Below are positions 14,446 to 23,710 of a stretch of 64,000 nt of DNA, piece by piece. The stretch covers positions 1 through 64,000 of IMG/VR virus record IMGVR_UViG_3300009514_000018; one strand, given 5' to 3'. The notes below the pieces were generated by a model. That model had not been told where the DNA came from, ran no database searches, and saw only the letters and a program-made list of their open reading frames with translations. The DNA comes from a virus. The position numbers and the translations under genes are program-made. How positions within the stretch are numbered: the first letter of the stretch is position 1; each line of letters opens with the position of its first letter.

Positions 14446-16043
14446 TGAATTTGAACACTGAAACCTTCCCGGTCGAGGTCAGCTACGCTGTTCCCATTCT
14501 GAAAGCCAGCGAGAATCCCCGGACTGGAGACTGGGTCGTTGAGGGCTTTGTTGCCACAGCCGACTTAGATCTTCAGGGGGACGTGATCACCGAGAGCGGA
14601 CTCAAGGAGGGGGCCGAGACGCTCAACGAAGCCAAGACTCTCCTCTGGAACCATGACGTAAACCAGCCCATTGGAAAACTCCTCCTTGCCAAGGTGAAGG
14701 ACAATGGGATCTGGGTGCGAGCCGTTGTCGATAAGACCTCGGAGATGGGTCAGCAGGTCTGGAAGTGGGTCAAGGAAGGGATCATCTCGCGTTTCTCGAT
14801 CCGGGGAGATGCACTGGCTTCGACAAAGGGGTACATCAAGGGTAAGCTGGTCAACCTTCTGACCAAGCTTCGCCTCATCGAAGCTTCTCTTGTCACCCTC
14901 CCAGCGAATCCAAAAGCCGAAGTAATGAACTGGTATGTGGCCAAGTCCTTTGAGGGCTACTACAGGCCTATAGAGGAATTCTTCCACCAGGAAGTGATTC
15001 CTCTCGTTTCTACGGAGACCGGATTCGAGGGGACGGTGGAGGTGGGAAAGCTGGCCGGGGATGTTGCTGAGGGCATCGAGGCCTCCCCTACCGTGTGTAA
15101 GAACAGCGACTCCAATCCCGTGGGCGTAGTGGAGGAGGTAGCCAAGATCGATGACGGCAACCTCTATCTCAAGATCCGCTACGCTTCCTCGGCCCAAGGA
15201 ACCGAAGGTGGTGTCTTTGTCCGCGGGAAGATCTTGAAGTCAGGCAATAGTGAGGTCCTGGGATTCCTTCCCCGGGGCGTATGGATTCTCGACAAGGAGA
15301 CAGCCATGAACAAGAACTTGGAAGGGGCCCAGGATGCCATCAAGCAGCTGTCGGCGCTCGGTGAGCAGCTGAAGGGCCTGCAGGATCAGTTCGCAAAGAT
15401 GACCGAAACCATCTCCAAGCTCAAGGTGGAGGAGCCCAAGGTGGAGCAGCACGCTGGCTCGACCAAGGCTCAGATGCCTGAGGAAGAGGAGAAGGAGTGC
15501 AAGCCTCTCGAGGAGAAGGCTCAGATGCCTCCCGAGGAGAAGCCCACCGAGGAACCCTCGGTGAAGGCGACTCCCAAGGAGGAGGAGAAGCCCCCCGAGG
15601 AGCCTTCCACGATGGCCGACAAGCCCGAGGAGAAGCCCATGGAGGAGGAGAAGGCCGAATCTCCCAAGGAGGAGAAGTATCCCCTCCCCGAGCCCAAGAA
15701 TAGGGACGAGGCGAAGTCCACCCTGAAGAGGGTGCTCCTTCTCGCCGCCAGGGCTCTCAGCAAGGGCCAGTACGAAGATATTGCCAAGAAGCTCGAAGGC
15801 CTCAGCGAGGCCGAGATGGAGGAGCTGAGTAAGAACCTCCTCGAAGAGAAGAAGGACAATACCCCCGCCGCCAGTTCCGATTCGACCGCGATCCTCGAGG
15901 CCATCAAGAGCCTCCAGGAGACCATCTCGCAGGCGCCCGCCTTCCAGAAGGGTGACTCCAAGGGTGGCAGGGTCGAGAAGAAGGGTGACGAGATTCCCTG
16001 GACTTCCGGGTTGGTGTACCCCCACTTCAACCAGGAGCAGTAG
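14445..16043 (+). CDS. Prohead serine protease fused to scaffold-like C-terminus
   Basis: 532 residues from ATG 14445, which overlaps the upstream TGA by one base; GGAGG (14433-14437) is the SD. Residues 1-165 match the HK97/XkdF-type prohead protease: His70 (LLWNHD-x-NQPIG), Ser118 (ISRFSIRG) and Glu146 in LIEASLVTLPANP are the likely catalytic set. Residues 165-285 form a beta-rich region. From Met288 on, the protein is helical and acidic with Lys/Glu/Pro repeats, typical of scaffolding proteins, and ends with WTSGLVYPHFN. The protease matures the prohead by cleaving scaffold and capsid precursors. The capsid gene follows 63 bases later. Confidence 0.85.
   Translation: MNLNTETFPVEVSYAVPILKASENPRTGDWVVEGFVATADLDLQGDVITESGLKEGAETLNEAKTLLWNHDVNQPIGKLLLAKVKDNGIWVRAVVDKTSEMGQQVWKWVKEGIISRFSIRGDALASTKGYIKGKLVNLLTKLRLIEASLVTLPANPKAEVMNWYVAKSFEGYYRPIEEFFHQEVIPLVSTETGFEGTVEVGKLAGDVAEGIEASPTVCKNSDSNPVGVVEEVAKIDDGNLYLKIRYASSAQGTEGGVFVRGKILKSGNSEVLGFLPRGVWILDKETAMNKNLEGAQDAIKQLSALGEQLKGLQDQFAKMTETISKLKVEEPKVEQHAGSTKAQMPEEEEKECKPLEEKAQMPPEEKPTEEPSVKATPKEEEKPPEEPSTMADKPEEKPMEEEKAESPKEEKYPLPEPKNRDEAKSTLKRVLLLAARALSKGQYEDIAKKLEGLSEAEMEELSKNLLEEKKDNTPAASSDSTAILEAIKSLQETISQAPAFQKGDSKGGRVEKKGDEIPWTSGLVYPHFNQEQ
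15306..16043 (+). CDS. Probable nested scaffold protein from internal in-frame start
   Basis: Inside the protease gene, AAGGAG (15294-15299) stands six bases before an in-frame ATG at 15306. Translation from there gives 245 residues starting MNKNLEGAQDAIKQL, exactly the acidic helical part without the protease domain. This is the arrangement of phage lambda C/Nu3, in which the scaffold is made from an internal start of the protease gene. The SD and domain boundary are seen directly; that it is used is inference. Confidence 0.5.
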   Translation: MNKNLEGAQDAIKQLSALGEQLKGLQDQFAKMTETISKLKVEEPKVEQHAGSTKAQMPEEEEKECKPLEEKAQMPPEEKPTEEPSVKATPKEEEKPPEEPSTMADKPEEKPMEEEKAESPKEEKYPLPEPKNRDEAKSTLKRVLLLAARALSKGQYEDIAKKLEGLSEAEMEELSKNLLEEKKDNTPAASSDSTAILEAIKSLQETISQAPAFQKGDSKGGRVEKKGDEIPWTSGLVYPHFNQEQ

Positions 16044-16106
16044 AGCGAAGGCCACAAAGGCTAGTTCCCGGCCAGTAAGGCCACAAGAAACCATGGAGGA
16101 CAAAAC

Positions 16107-17579
16107 ATGAGCTGGATGCTGCAGAACGAACAGCGTATCCGCAAGGCTTTGGAGGCCTTTGAGAGTGGGGCCTTCGCGCACGGTGGCGCACTGAACCCCG
16201 AGCAGGCCAAGCAGTTCCTGCGGATCATCAGAGACAACACGGCGGCCCTCGGCGCCATTCGCCTCGAGGAGATGGATCGTCTCCAGAAGGATATCGACAA
16301 GCTCTTTATCGGGGAGCCGGTGTCCGAGCACGTTCTCGAGGGACATGGACCTCCCGCCGCCAACGAGGTTCGCAGACCCGTGTTCGCACGGGTGCAGCTG
16401 GACTGCAACAACAAGAAGATCCGTTCCGTGTGGCCTGCCACCACGGAAGCCCTGCAGACTGGTATCGAGCGGGGCCGTCAGATGGAGCAGACCCTCTTCG
16501 AGTCCGCCGTGCAGAAGGTGGGCGACGATCAGGAGTTCCTCTTCTGGCAGGGTGATACCGCCTTCGCCGGTGGGATCACCCCCGCCGCCAAGCTCCTCGA
16601 GACCACCGACGGTATCGGCAAGATCTCCAGGGGAGCCCATATTCTCGACGCCGAGGGCGCTGTGATCTCCCACGAGCTGTTCGCCGTGGCGATCCGCACC
16701 CTTCCCAAGCACGTCATCCCCAGGCCGGATCTCCGATGGTGGATGTCCGTGAACACCGCGATCGACTGGATGTCCGTCTTCGGTGACAGGCAGACCGGTG
16801 GCGGAGATGCGGCCATCGAGGGCAGGATGATCAAGCCCTACGGTATCCCCATCTTTTCCAAGAGCTACGATGGTGTGGAGCGCTACGGCGTGCCCCACAT
16901 CCCATCGGATCTCCCCCTGCCCGTGTCCACCGACAGCCCGGCCTATGCGAAGGGCGTGCTGAACGGACCCTTCACCATCGATGCGACTCCCGGCTCTCCC
17001 ACCAAGAACAATCTCCTCGAGCTGCAGCTCGATGGTGTGGCGGCTAACGTCGTGATCACGTTGCCTGCGGGCGTCTGGACTGTGTCCGAGATCGCCGGGT
17101 TCGTCAATGAGGATCTGGCTGCGGATGTGAATTACGGAATCAACTACGCTCACGTCGCCTCGAACGACGGCTTCGGCCACCTGGTCTTCGAGAGCCCCAC
17201 TGTGGGCGCCGCTTCCAACATCAGCCTGCATTCCACCACTCCGGCTGGTGAGCAGGCCTACACAACCTTCGGGTTCCCCAGCCCCGGTGTGGGCCCCATC
17301 CCTGATCCCATGTCATACGATGGTGAGACGGGAGCTTCCGGTGACGCGGTGGTTTACGAGGGCAGCTGGTTCCTCCTCTCTCCCGCCAAGCTGATGATCA
17401 TGGGTCTCTATACCGGCCCCGCTGGTGGCCAGAGGAAGACCGGTCTCAGGGTCTACTCCGACTTCCGTCCCGAGGAGGATACCCTCAAGCTCTTCATCTA
17501 CTGGCAGACCGATGTCAAGGTGGAGAACCTGGACGCCATGGTCCGCGTGGACAACGTCCGTCAGCTCAACCTGGCCTAA
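16107..17579 (+). CDS. Major capsid protein with inserted domain
   Basis: 490 residues, SD GGAGGAC before ATG 16107. The N-terminal helical part (residues 1-75) precedes an HK97-fold core: RRPVFARVQLDC, a helix FESAVQKVGDDQEFLFW, and the C-terminal LSPAKLMIMGLYTG and LKLFIYWQTDVKVENLDAMVRVDNV strands typical of major capsid proteins. Between residues ~295 and 390 lies an inserted beta domain with flagellin-hook-like features that also occurs in the sheath protein of this phage. Position directly after protease/scaffold supports the call. The long minus-strand ORF opposite this gene and the scaffold is a shadow. Confidence 0.88.
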   Translation: MSWMLQNEQRIRKALEAFESGAFAHGGALNPEQAKQFLRIIRDNTAALGAIRLEEMDRLQKDIDKLFIGEPVSEHVLEGHGPPAANEVRRPVFARVQLDCNNKKIRSVWPATTEALQTGIERGRQMEQTLFESAVQKVGDDQEFLFWQGDTAFAGGITPAAKLLETTDGIGKISRGAHILDAEGAVISHELFAVAIRTLPKHVIPRPDLRWWMSVNTAIDWMSVFGDRQTGGGDAAIEGRMIKPYGIPIFSKSYDGVERYGVPHIPSDLPLPVSTDSPAYAKGVLNGPFTIDATPGSPTKNNLLELQLDGVAANVVITLPAGVWTVSEIAGFVNEDLAADVNYGINYAHVASNDGFGHLVFESPTVGAASNISLHSTTPAGEQAYTTFGFPSPGVGPIPDPMSYDGETGASGDAVVYEGSWFLLSPAKLMIMGLYTGPAGGQRKTGLRVYSDFRPEEDTLKLFIYWQTDVKVENLDAMVRVDNVRQLNLA

Positions 17580-17642
17580 ACAGCCAGTTCAAGGGAGTAG
17601 AAGGGGGGGGACTCCCTGACCGTATCGTTAGGAGGAATCACT

Positions 17643-18272
17643 ATGGCAGAGGATTATTCTTTGACCCTGACGGGTTCGATGAGCTACTCGGTTAGAGGTC
17701 CGTCATCGGGGAAGAAATACGTTTTCAAGAAGGGAGTGAAAACTCCTGTTCACCCGAGTGACTATCATTATTTCGAAGCTCTTCCTCAGCTCTTCGAGAT
17801 GCATGGGCCCGGTTCCGAAGATCGAAAGGGCCGTTCCGTCGTCCCCCTGTCCCACACTACCCTCAAGAGGGAGTACACGAAGGGACAGTCCATCCCTCAG
17901 CTCGAGGCTCTGAGCAAGTTCCGCCAGCGTAAGCGGGCGGAGAAGGCTCAGGCTCGGGCTGACTTCATGAATGCGCGGAAGCAGCAGAGCAACCAGGCTA
18001 CCGAGATCGAGGTTGCCGAGCTGAGGGAGAAGAACAGGCTTCTTCGTGAGCGGGAGGCCAAGCGTTTGGCGGAGGAGGCGAAGGCTGATGATGTAGCCGC
18101 CGATGCCGAGGCTAGGGCTAAGGCCAAAGCTCCATCCAAGAAGAAAGTCACCACGACGAAGACTGCTGCAACCAAAAAAAAGAAGGCCGCCCCGAAGAAG
18201 AAGGCGACCGCCACTAAGAAGGCGGCTACCACCAAAAAGGCTTCGAAGGCGAAGAAAACTGCAGCGAGCTAA
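17643..18272 (+). CDS. Capsid-adjacent protein with histone-H1-like lysine-rich tail
   Basis: 209 residues; SD TAGGAGG before ATG 17643. The N-terminal 70 residues are beta-like (SLTLTGSMSYSVRG). Residues 90-160 are a charged helix rich in Arg/Glu/Ala. The last ~50 residues are almost only Lys, Ala and Thr (TKKKKAAPKKKATATKKAAT), as in histone H1 tails and bacterial KTSC/HctB-like proteins. A head or neck component that contacts DNA is plausible from composition and place. Family not recognised. Confidence 0.65.
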   Translation: MAEDYSLTLTGSMSYSVRGPSSGKKYVFKKGVKTPVHPSDYHYFEALPQLFEMHGPGSEDRKGRSVVPLSHTTLKREYTKGQSIPQLEALSKFRQRKRAEKAQARADFMNARKQQSNQATEIEVAELREKNRLLREREAKRLAEEAKADDVAADAEARAKAKAPSKKKVTTTKTAATKKKKAAPKKKATATKKAATTKKASKAKKTAAS

Positions 18273-18284
18273 GGATGATAGAAC

Positions 18285-19220
18285 ATGGCTTACAGACCTC
18301 TACCAGACGATCGGTGGTACTCTACCCCGACGTTGATTCGAGAGGTAGCCACCTTTCCGGCGACGGTCACCGACATGATGCTTCGAGGGGCGATCAAGTC
18401 CTTCTCGAAGGCGTTGGATGTTGTCACCTCCCAGTTTTTCTGGCCCATCGCCAATGAGATTTTCACCAGGGGTCAGCGAGACTACCTGGTGATTCACCCA
18501 ACCCACGTTCCCATCATTGACGCCATATCGGTCCAGTACTCTACGAAGACAAGCAAGATGTCTGTCTTGGAGAGCGAGTGGGCCACCATCCTTAGTGCAA
18601 GTGGCGCGGAGAACTGGGTTTCTATCGATCCAAGCCTTTGGCAGATCAGGGATCGAGGGGTGTTCATGGGGATGGCCAAGTTCCCGGAGGGGTTTGGCAA
18701 CATCAAGGTGAACGGGGTCTTCGGGTGGATCGAGAACTCTCGAGGTCAGATAGAGACCGAACTGGCAGCCCCGGTGACTGCCGGAGACAACCAGATCCAG
18801 GTTGTGGATGGGAGCGCCTTCAGGAAGAGGGACATTATCGATATCGATGGGCCTGACGATACCACTCCACTTCGAGTGATTGCTGAGGGAGTGTCCGGCA
18901 ACATCATCGCCGTCGATACCATCGTAGATCCTGTGGACGCTCCTCTAGGTTCGGCGGTGACCTCCTGGGGTCAGGTTCCAAACCTTATCGAGATCGTCCT
19001 GGGGCGTTGGTTGGTGAAGCTGTTCACCGTAGATGGGGGCGGCGGTGGGGGAGGACCTATTATCCCTCCAGGAGCGATCAAGCGGGAGCGGATCGACTCA
19101 TATGAGTATGAGCGTTTCGAGCCTGATGACGATGAAATTCAGGGAGTTGTGACAGGCGATAGCATCGCCGATCGGCTGCTTCAAGCCTTCACAGCACCTC
19201 CACATGTAGGATTTGTCTAA
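18285..19220 (+). CDS. Putative head-tail connector / neck protein
   Basis: 311 residues from ATG 18285 (weak AAGGAT SD). The N-terminal 70 residues are helical, then follow beta segments. A Gly run (GGGGGGGGP at ~251-258) is followed by a Pro/Ile segment and an acidic stretch (EPDDDEIQG). Order after capsid and before head-closure proteins suggests a neck or connector role. No family recognised. The stop overlaps the next ATG by one base (19220). Confidence 0.5.
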   Translation: MAYRPLPDDRWYSTPTLIREVATFPATVTDMMLRGAIKSFSKALDVVTSQFFWPIANEIFTRGQRDYLVIHPTHVPIIDAISVQYSTKTSKMSVLESEWATILSASGAENWVSIDPSLWQIRDRGVFMGMAKFPEGFGNIKVNGVFGWIENSRGQIETELAAPVTAGDNQIQVVDGSAFRKRDIIDIDGPDDTTPLRVIAEGVSGNIIAVDTIVDPVDAPLGSAVTSWGQVPNLIEIVLGRWLVKLFTVDGGGGGGGPIIPPGAIKRERIDSYEYERFEPDDDEIQGVVTGDSIADRLLQAFTAPPHVGFV

Positions 19221-19519
19221 TGGCCAGAGTTATGCGACAGAATCCTGTCTACTATGAGGTGAACGTCACCACGGACTGGCAGGAAGTGAAGTGCAACTTC
19301 ATTCCCCAGGCTGTGATCATCGCCAACGTGTCCGCAGGTGCTGGGACGATCCGTTTCAAGACGCAGGATGATGGTCCCTCTGGAGATCCTGGTGGCCAGT
19401 TGATAGCCTTCAGTGCGTTGGATAAGCGCGTGATTGACTTTGTCATCTGTGACCGGGTTCTCTTTCGGAGTGATGATCTCAACCAAGTGATCTATGTGGA
19501 ATTCTGGAAGGGGCGCTGA
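19220..19519 (+). CDS. Small beta-rich structural protein, 99 aa
   Basis: Overlaps both neighbours by one base, so translationally coupled on each side. Sequence is beta-strand rich (QAVIIANVSAGAGTIRFKTQ, DFVICDRVLFRSDDLNQVIYVEFW), the profile of a small jelly-roll or Ig-like virion protein. Could be a decoration or neck protein. Family not recognised. Confidence 0.6.
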   Translation: MARVMRQNPVYYEVNVTTDWQEVKCNFIPQAVIIANVSAGAGTIRFKTQDDGPSGDPGGQLIAFSALDKRVIDFVICDRVLFRSDDLNQVIYVEFWKGR

Positions 19520-20460
19520 TGAGTGCAATCGGAAGTGCCCACATACTCGGTCCTCGAGGGACTGAGCTTCCGAGTGATGCCCCTGAAGGAGATCAGTTCT
19601 TCCATCTGCGTAAGAAGGCTTATTTCTCTCGGAGGGGAGATGCCTGGGTCCCCACTGCGTCCCTCTGTGATTCGATCCCTTTCGTCTCCGCTCCCCCTCG
19701 AATAGTGCTGGGTGAGCCTGGAGGTCGGTGGGAAGGGTGGTTTTTCAGTACCGGCTCCTGGGTGGCAGGCCTCAATGAACCGTTTCCTCTCCGTGTCTCT
19801 CATCGGGGTCAGGGCTTTGCCCTGGCTTGGCATCCCATGGTGGAGTCCCTGGTTTCCCAGGAAATTTCTACTTCCTTTGCCAGGCCAGCTGGATCCATGG
19901 TGGGAGTTGTGGTGGGAGCGCGTACCTCTACTCAGGGTTACCTGGTAACCCTTCGGGATAATGACCTGGCGATCCTTCGAATGAAGGCGGGCAATAGGGG
20001 TTTTGGTCTTGTCGAGTCGGTGTCCATCCCCAATAGGGAAGATTTCGTCGATCGAGAAGTCACTCTGAAGGTCGAGCGGGTTGGGAAGTCTTCCCTGAAG
20101 GCCAAGGTGTGGCCAGTGGGTTTGGAGGAGCCGGACTGGCAGCTGGAGACTCAGGATATCTCACCTTTCCAGGGAGAAGGAAAGGGCAAAGTCGGATTGG
20201 TCGTGAAGTGGGGAGAGATTGAGTTCTTGTCCTTCCAGGCGATGGAAAGGTTCCCTGACATTCCTGTTAAACACAGCATCCCGGTTAGGCCGAAGGTAAG
20301 CGTCTTTCTAGATGGTGAAGCTGCTTCCAATGTTAGTTTCAAGGTCTTGGATCCTACGACGCTGGCTTTGTGTGGCTTTCAGGTAGCGGGTAGATCAGGG
20401 GAAGTGCAGGTCAGGGCTCATCTTCCAAGCGCAAGATCTGGAATGAGGAGGAGACCATGA
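19519..20460 (+). CDS. Virion protein with lectin/LamG-like domain
   Basis: 313 residues. The first 60 residues carry the motif GTELPSDAPEGDQFFHLRKKAYF, a typical short collar or fiber-entry segment (compare the start of the next two genes). Residues 65-260 alternate strands in the way of concanavalin A/LamG folds (GFALAWHPMVES, VGVVVGARTSTQGYLVTLRDNDLAILRM, GEIEFLSFQAME). Likely a surface or fiber protein that binds glycans. The start overlaps the preceding stop, and the end overlaps the next gene by 4 bases. Confidence 0.5.
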   Translation: MSAIGSAHILGPRGTELPSDAPEGDQFFHLRKKAYFSRRGDAWVPTASLCDSIPFVSAPPRIVLGEPGGRWEGWFFSTGSWVAGLNEPFPLRVSHRGQGFALAWHPMVESLVSQEISTSFARPAGSMVGVVVGARTSTQGYLVTLRDNDLAILRMKAGNRGFGLVESVSIPNREDFVDREVTLKVERVGKSSLKAKVWPVGLEEPDWQLETQDISPFQGEGKGKVGLVVKWGEIEFLSFQAMERFPDIPVKHSIPVRPKVSVFLDGEAASNVSFKVLDPTTLALCGFQVAGRSGEVQVRAHLPSARSGMRRRP

Positions 20461-22901
20461 GTTCTGTCGGTGTAGATCTGACAATGCCCGCGGGCGATGC
20501 TTTCCCTCCAGATCCTATCCTGGGAGAGTTTTTCTACCGAACTGACCACGACAAGCCCTACGTGTACACCGGAGCTGGCTGGAGCGATATCACTGCCACT
20601 GGAGGTGGGCCTCCGGCGCCTCATGCTCCTTCGCATCAGCATGGCGGTCTCGATGAAGTTGCCGTGGCTGCTCCAGCTGCGAATGCAATACCGAAGGCTG
20701 ATGGATCCGGGACACTGGATGCGTGGGTTACAACAGCCTCCGACAAGCGAGTCCGGGTTACAGTTGCGGATACGACCAGTGGGTATCTTCAAGCCAAGTT
20801 GATTACCAGCACCTCTGCGGTCAATTTCGTTGTTGCTAGCCCTGGGGGTGATGAAGCGCTTGAAGTCAACATAGATGATGCGACTGTCGCGGTGCCTGGA
20901 TTGGTGGAGCTGGCAACCGATGGGGAATCGGCTCCCAATGTTGCGGTCCAAGGGAATGATTCGCGACTCAGTGATGCCAGACCACCTACAGGTGCGGCAG
21001 GAGGTGATCTGAACGGGACTTATCCCAACCCTGGGGTAGATGACGGCGCAGATGGAACCGCTATTCACGACAATATATCAGGAGAGATTGCAGCCATTCC
21101 TCCGAAGGGAGTTCCGATTGGTGGTGACTTCTTGCTGATAGAGGATAGTGGGGATGGGAACTCAAAGAAGCGCATTTTGATCAGTGCTCTTCCTGCTGGA
21201 CCTGATGAGAAGGTCAAGGTTACTTCGAACGATACTACCCCTGGGTATCTGAAGGACAAGCTGACAGCTCAACCTCCTGCAGTGACTTGGACTGAGGTGG
21301 GTGACCCCGGAGATGAAGATCTCAGACTCGATATAGCAAATGCGAGTACAGCGCAGCCCGGCCTTGTGGAGCTGGCGACTGATGGAGAGTCAGCTCCCAA
21401 TGTAGTTGTTCAAGGAAACGATTCGAGACTTTCGGATGCCAGGACACCGACGTTGCATGGGGCAACTCATACTAATGGAGTTGATGATGTAGCGGATCTG
21501 GTAGGAGACTCTGGAGCGGGTGGTGTTCACGGTCTTGTCCCAGCGCCTGCCGCAGGAGATGCTGCCGCAGGGAAATTTCTGAAGGCGGATGGTGTTTGGA
21601 CTGTTCCCCCTAGTGCGACAGGACACATCTATTATGATGCACTCGTGGCTCCGGCTGGTGGGGATTATACATCTGTGGCTGCGGCTTTCGCGGGTGGGGC
21701 TACTTCAGTCTTTGTCCGGGACGGGGTCTATAATGAAACGGCTGATATTGTCGTTCCAAACGGTGGTCGATTGACTGCCGAGAGTCCCGGGAGAGTCATC
21801 ATCAACTTCGGGGGTGGCGCTTTTTCCATCACGTCGGATGGAAATGGCGGAACGAAGCAGACCGCAGGAACTATCTCGATCAACCACAACTCTTCAACTG
21901 TGAATGGGATCGGTACTTTCTTCACCAATCTCTCTCCTGGTGATTGGATCGTGGTTGACTGCTTCTACTATGAGATCGCCAGTATCACAAATGATCTGCA
22001 GCTGACTTTGACTCGTACTTATCGAGGCGTCTCATTGAGCGGTTTCTCCTACCAGGCCCACTCAATGAATGTCGGGGTCCATCTGGATGGGTTCTACGTG
22101 ACCAATAGCTCGGGCCCTGGAATCTACCTCCGAGGAGTTTATGCTGCTTTCTTGAATGACATCATGGTCGTCGCCTGCGGATATGGTTACCGCATTATTG
22201 ATTCAGGGGGCGTAATCCTCAATGCGGTACATAGCGCTCATTCATCAGCTGACGGAGCTGAGATAGAAGACTCTTACAATGTGTCGATGGAACAGTGCGG
22301 CATATATAACGCGGCCCAGGATGGAATCGATGTAAAGGGTTCATGTAGTGTCTTCTTCGACACCTGCAGCTTTCAGCAAAACTCCGATCATGGCGTGTAC
22401 ATCCTCATGTCCTCCGACAGAGTGACGCTCTCTGACTGCATGGTAAACAGAAACGACGGTAAGGGGATTGAGACAGATCCTTCAACTTCCCAATGCTTGA
22501 TGTCTGATTGCCAGATTATCGGAAATGGGGCTCAAGGAATCGATTTTGATGGTCCCTCGAATAAGGTCGAGGGTTGCTTGATCAAAGACAACGGTTCTCA
22601 TGGCATCGGGCCCGGAGATGATGGCATCATCAATGCCAATATCATCGAGGATAATGCGGGTGACGGAATACGGCTCATTGATGACCCTAGGTGTGTCACT
22701 ACCGGGAATCGTTGTTCCGGAAACACAGGATACGGTATTTATTCCAATGCCGACGATAACGTCATTTCTGGTAATTACTGCGGTGGCAATGGTAGCGTTG
22801 GAGTTTTGATCGGGGGGAGTGCCAATGGGAATAATGTCCAGGGGAATCTAGGTGGATTTATAGATAACGGGGTGGGAACGATAACCACAGGGAATGGATA
22901 A
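20457..22901 (+). CDS. Tail fiber / tailspike with right-handed beta-helix
   Basis: 814 residues. The N-terminus (PPDPILGEFFYRTDHDKPYVYTGAGW) is the usual virion-attachment style of fibers. Residues ~145-345 contain two copies of a module around VELATDGESAPN and NDSRLSDAR (bases 20900-20990 and 21360-21450). From residue ~395 (DYTSVAAAFAGGATSVFVRDGVYNE) to the end it is a right-handed parallel beta-helix with many Asn/Gly turns, the fold of pectate-lyase-like depolymerases. It probably recognises or cleaves host surface polysaccharide; no catalytic residues can be assigned. Confidence 0.75.
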   Translation: MSSVGVDLTMPAGDAFPPDPILGEFFYRTDHDKPYVYTGAGWSDITATGGGPPAPHAPSHQHGGLDEVAVAAPAANAIPKADGSGTLDAWVTTASDKRVRVTVADTTSGYLQAKLITSTSAVNFVVASPGGDEALEVNIDDATVAVPGLVELATDGESAPNVAVQGNDSRLSDARPPTGAAGGDLNGTYPNPGVDDGADGTAIHDNISGEIAAIPPKGVPIGGDFLLIEDSGDGNSKKRILISALPAGPDEKVKVTSNDTTPGYLKDKLTAQPPAVTWTEVGDPGDEDLRLDIANASTAQPGLVELATDGESAPNVVVQGNDSRLSDARTPTLHGATHTNGVDDVADLVGDSGAGGVHGLVPAPAAGDAAAGKFLKADGVWTVPPSATGHIYYDALVAPAGGDYTSVAAAFAGGATSVFVRDGVYNETADIVVPNGGRLTAESPGRVIINFGGGAFSITSDGNGGTKQTAGTISINHNSSTVNGIGTFFTNLSPGDWIVVDCFYYEIASITNDLQLTLTRTYRGVSLSGFSYQAHSMNVGVHLDGFYVTNSSGPGIYLRGVYAAFLNDIMVVACGYGYRIIDSGGVILNAVHSAHSSADGAEIEDSYNVSMEQCGIYNAAQDGIDVKGSCSVFFDTCSFQQNSDHGVYILMSSDRVTLSDCMVNRNDGKGIETDPSTSQCLMSDCQIIGNGAQGIDFDGPSNKVEGCLIKDNGSHGIGPGDDGIINANIIEDNAGDGIRLIDDPRCVTTGNRCSGNTGYGIYSNADDNVISGNYCGGNGSVGVLIGGSANGNNVQGNLGGFIDNGVGTITTGNG

Positions 22902-23457
22902 AATGTCTGGTATCGGATTCGTTCCAGCCATATCATTCCGGGGAACTACATTCCCTACCGGGCCCTTTCCAGGGATGCTCTTCTGGAAGGAGCCCGAGAA
23001 TGATCCCTACTACTGGGATGGATCCGCCTGGCAGTCTTTTTCTCCTGGTTCTGTAGGAGCCCATGGACCTACCCACATCGAGTGGGGCTCTGATCCCATT
23101 CCTAATATCGAGGCTCTAGAGGAAGAGTACGTCTGTGATGTAGCCATCGTACCAGGTGATATCGTATACCAAGATGCTGCGAACCATGTTGACCTAGCCT
23201 CTGCCGACGATCCTAGTAAGATGCCTGCTATCGGAATTGTAAACAGTAAGCCTGACCCAACCACAGCTAGGATTATTTCTCGAGGTTGGTACAATGGCTT
23301 GACAGGGTTGCCTGCGGGAGTGGTCTGGGTGGGTCTGAATGGGACCATTACTCAGGTTCCCCCTGAGCAGCCAGTAAGCGCGGTACTTCAGGAGTTTGGA
23401 GTAGTGAAGTCTGCTAATGAGCTTCAAGTAGCGCCTCAGCGAATCATTCTTCTCTAA
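22894..23457 (+). CDS. Fiber-associated virion protein, 187 aa
   Basis: ATG 22894 overlaps the upstream gene by 8 bases; ATG 22903 (three codons later) is an equally possible start, both with weak SDs. The N-terminus (GTTFPTGPFPGMLFWKEPENDPYYWDGSAW) repeats the theme of the neighbouring fiber genes: a tryptophan/tyrosine-rich segment that describes a small beta head. The C-terminal ~110 residues (VAIVPGDIVYQDAANHVDLASADD) resemble the repeated beta domain also seen at the end of the 772-residue protein at 23711. Probably a fiber or decoration subunit. Confidence 0.55.
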   Translation: MDKMSGIGFVPAISFRGTTFPTGPFPGMLFWKEPENDPYYWDGSAWQSFSPGSVGAHGPTHIEWGSDPIPNIEALEEEYVCDVAIVPGDIVYQDAANHVDLASADDPSKMPAIGIVNSKPDPTTARIISRGWYNGLTGLPAGVVWVGLNGTITQVPPEQPVSAVLQEFGVVKSANELQVAPQRIILL

Positions 23458-23468
23458 GGGAGAGCATT

Positions 23469-23672
23469 ATGTCTCAGTTCAAGTACATAGGAGATTTGGC
23501 ACCACAGAAGGATGGGAAGGTTCGGATCAAGTATCCCCGCTATAAGTTCAGCATCGCGGTAGCTCCCAATGAGACCTTCGAGGTCCCGAGCGAGGATACA
23601 GAGTTGATTGACTGGCTCAAGGAAGTGAAGAGCCCCTTCACTAAGGTGCCGCTCTACCAGTTTTTGGGGTAG
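23469..23672 (+). CDS. Small hypothetical protein, 67 aa
   Basis: Starts at ATG 23469 with a GGGAG SD. Beta-rich N-terminus (KVRIKYPRYKFSIAVAPNETFEVPSED) and a short helix (TELIDWLKEVK). It sits between two fiber-type genes. Size and content fit a small virion accessory protein. Not recognised. Confidence 0.55.
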   Translation: MSQFKYIGDLAPQKDGKVRIKYPRYKFSIAVAPNETFEVPSEDTELIDWLKEVKSPFTKVPLYQFLG

Positions 23673-23710
23673 GGTTTTCTACGGTTGTTTACTTATAGGA
23701 GGATAGGAGT

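Noticed and set aside
15240-17231. Minus-strand ORF of 663 codons
   Set aside because: Shadow of scaffold and capsid genes: rich in Leu/Gly/His runs from reverse reading of Lys/Glu codons.
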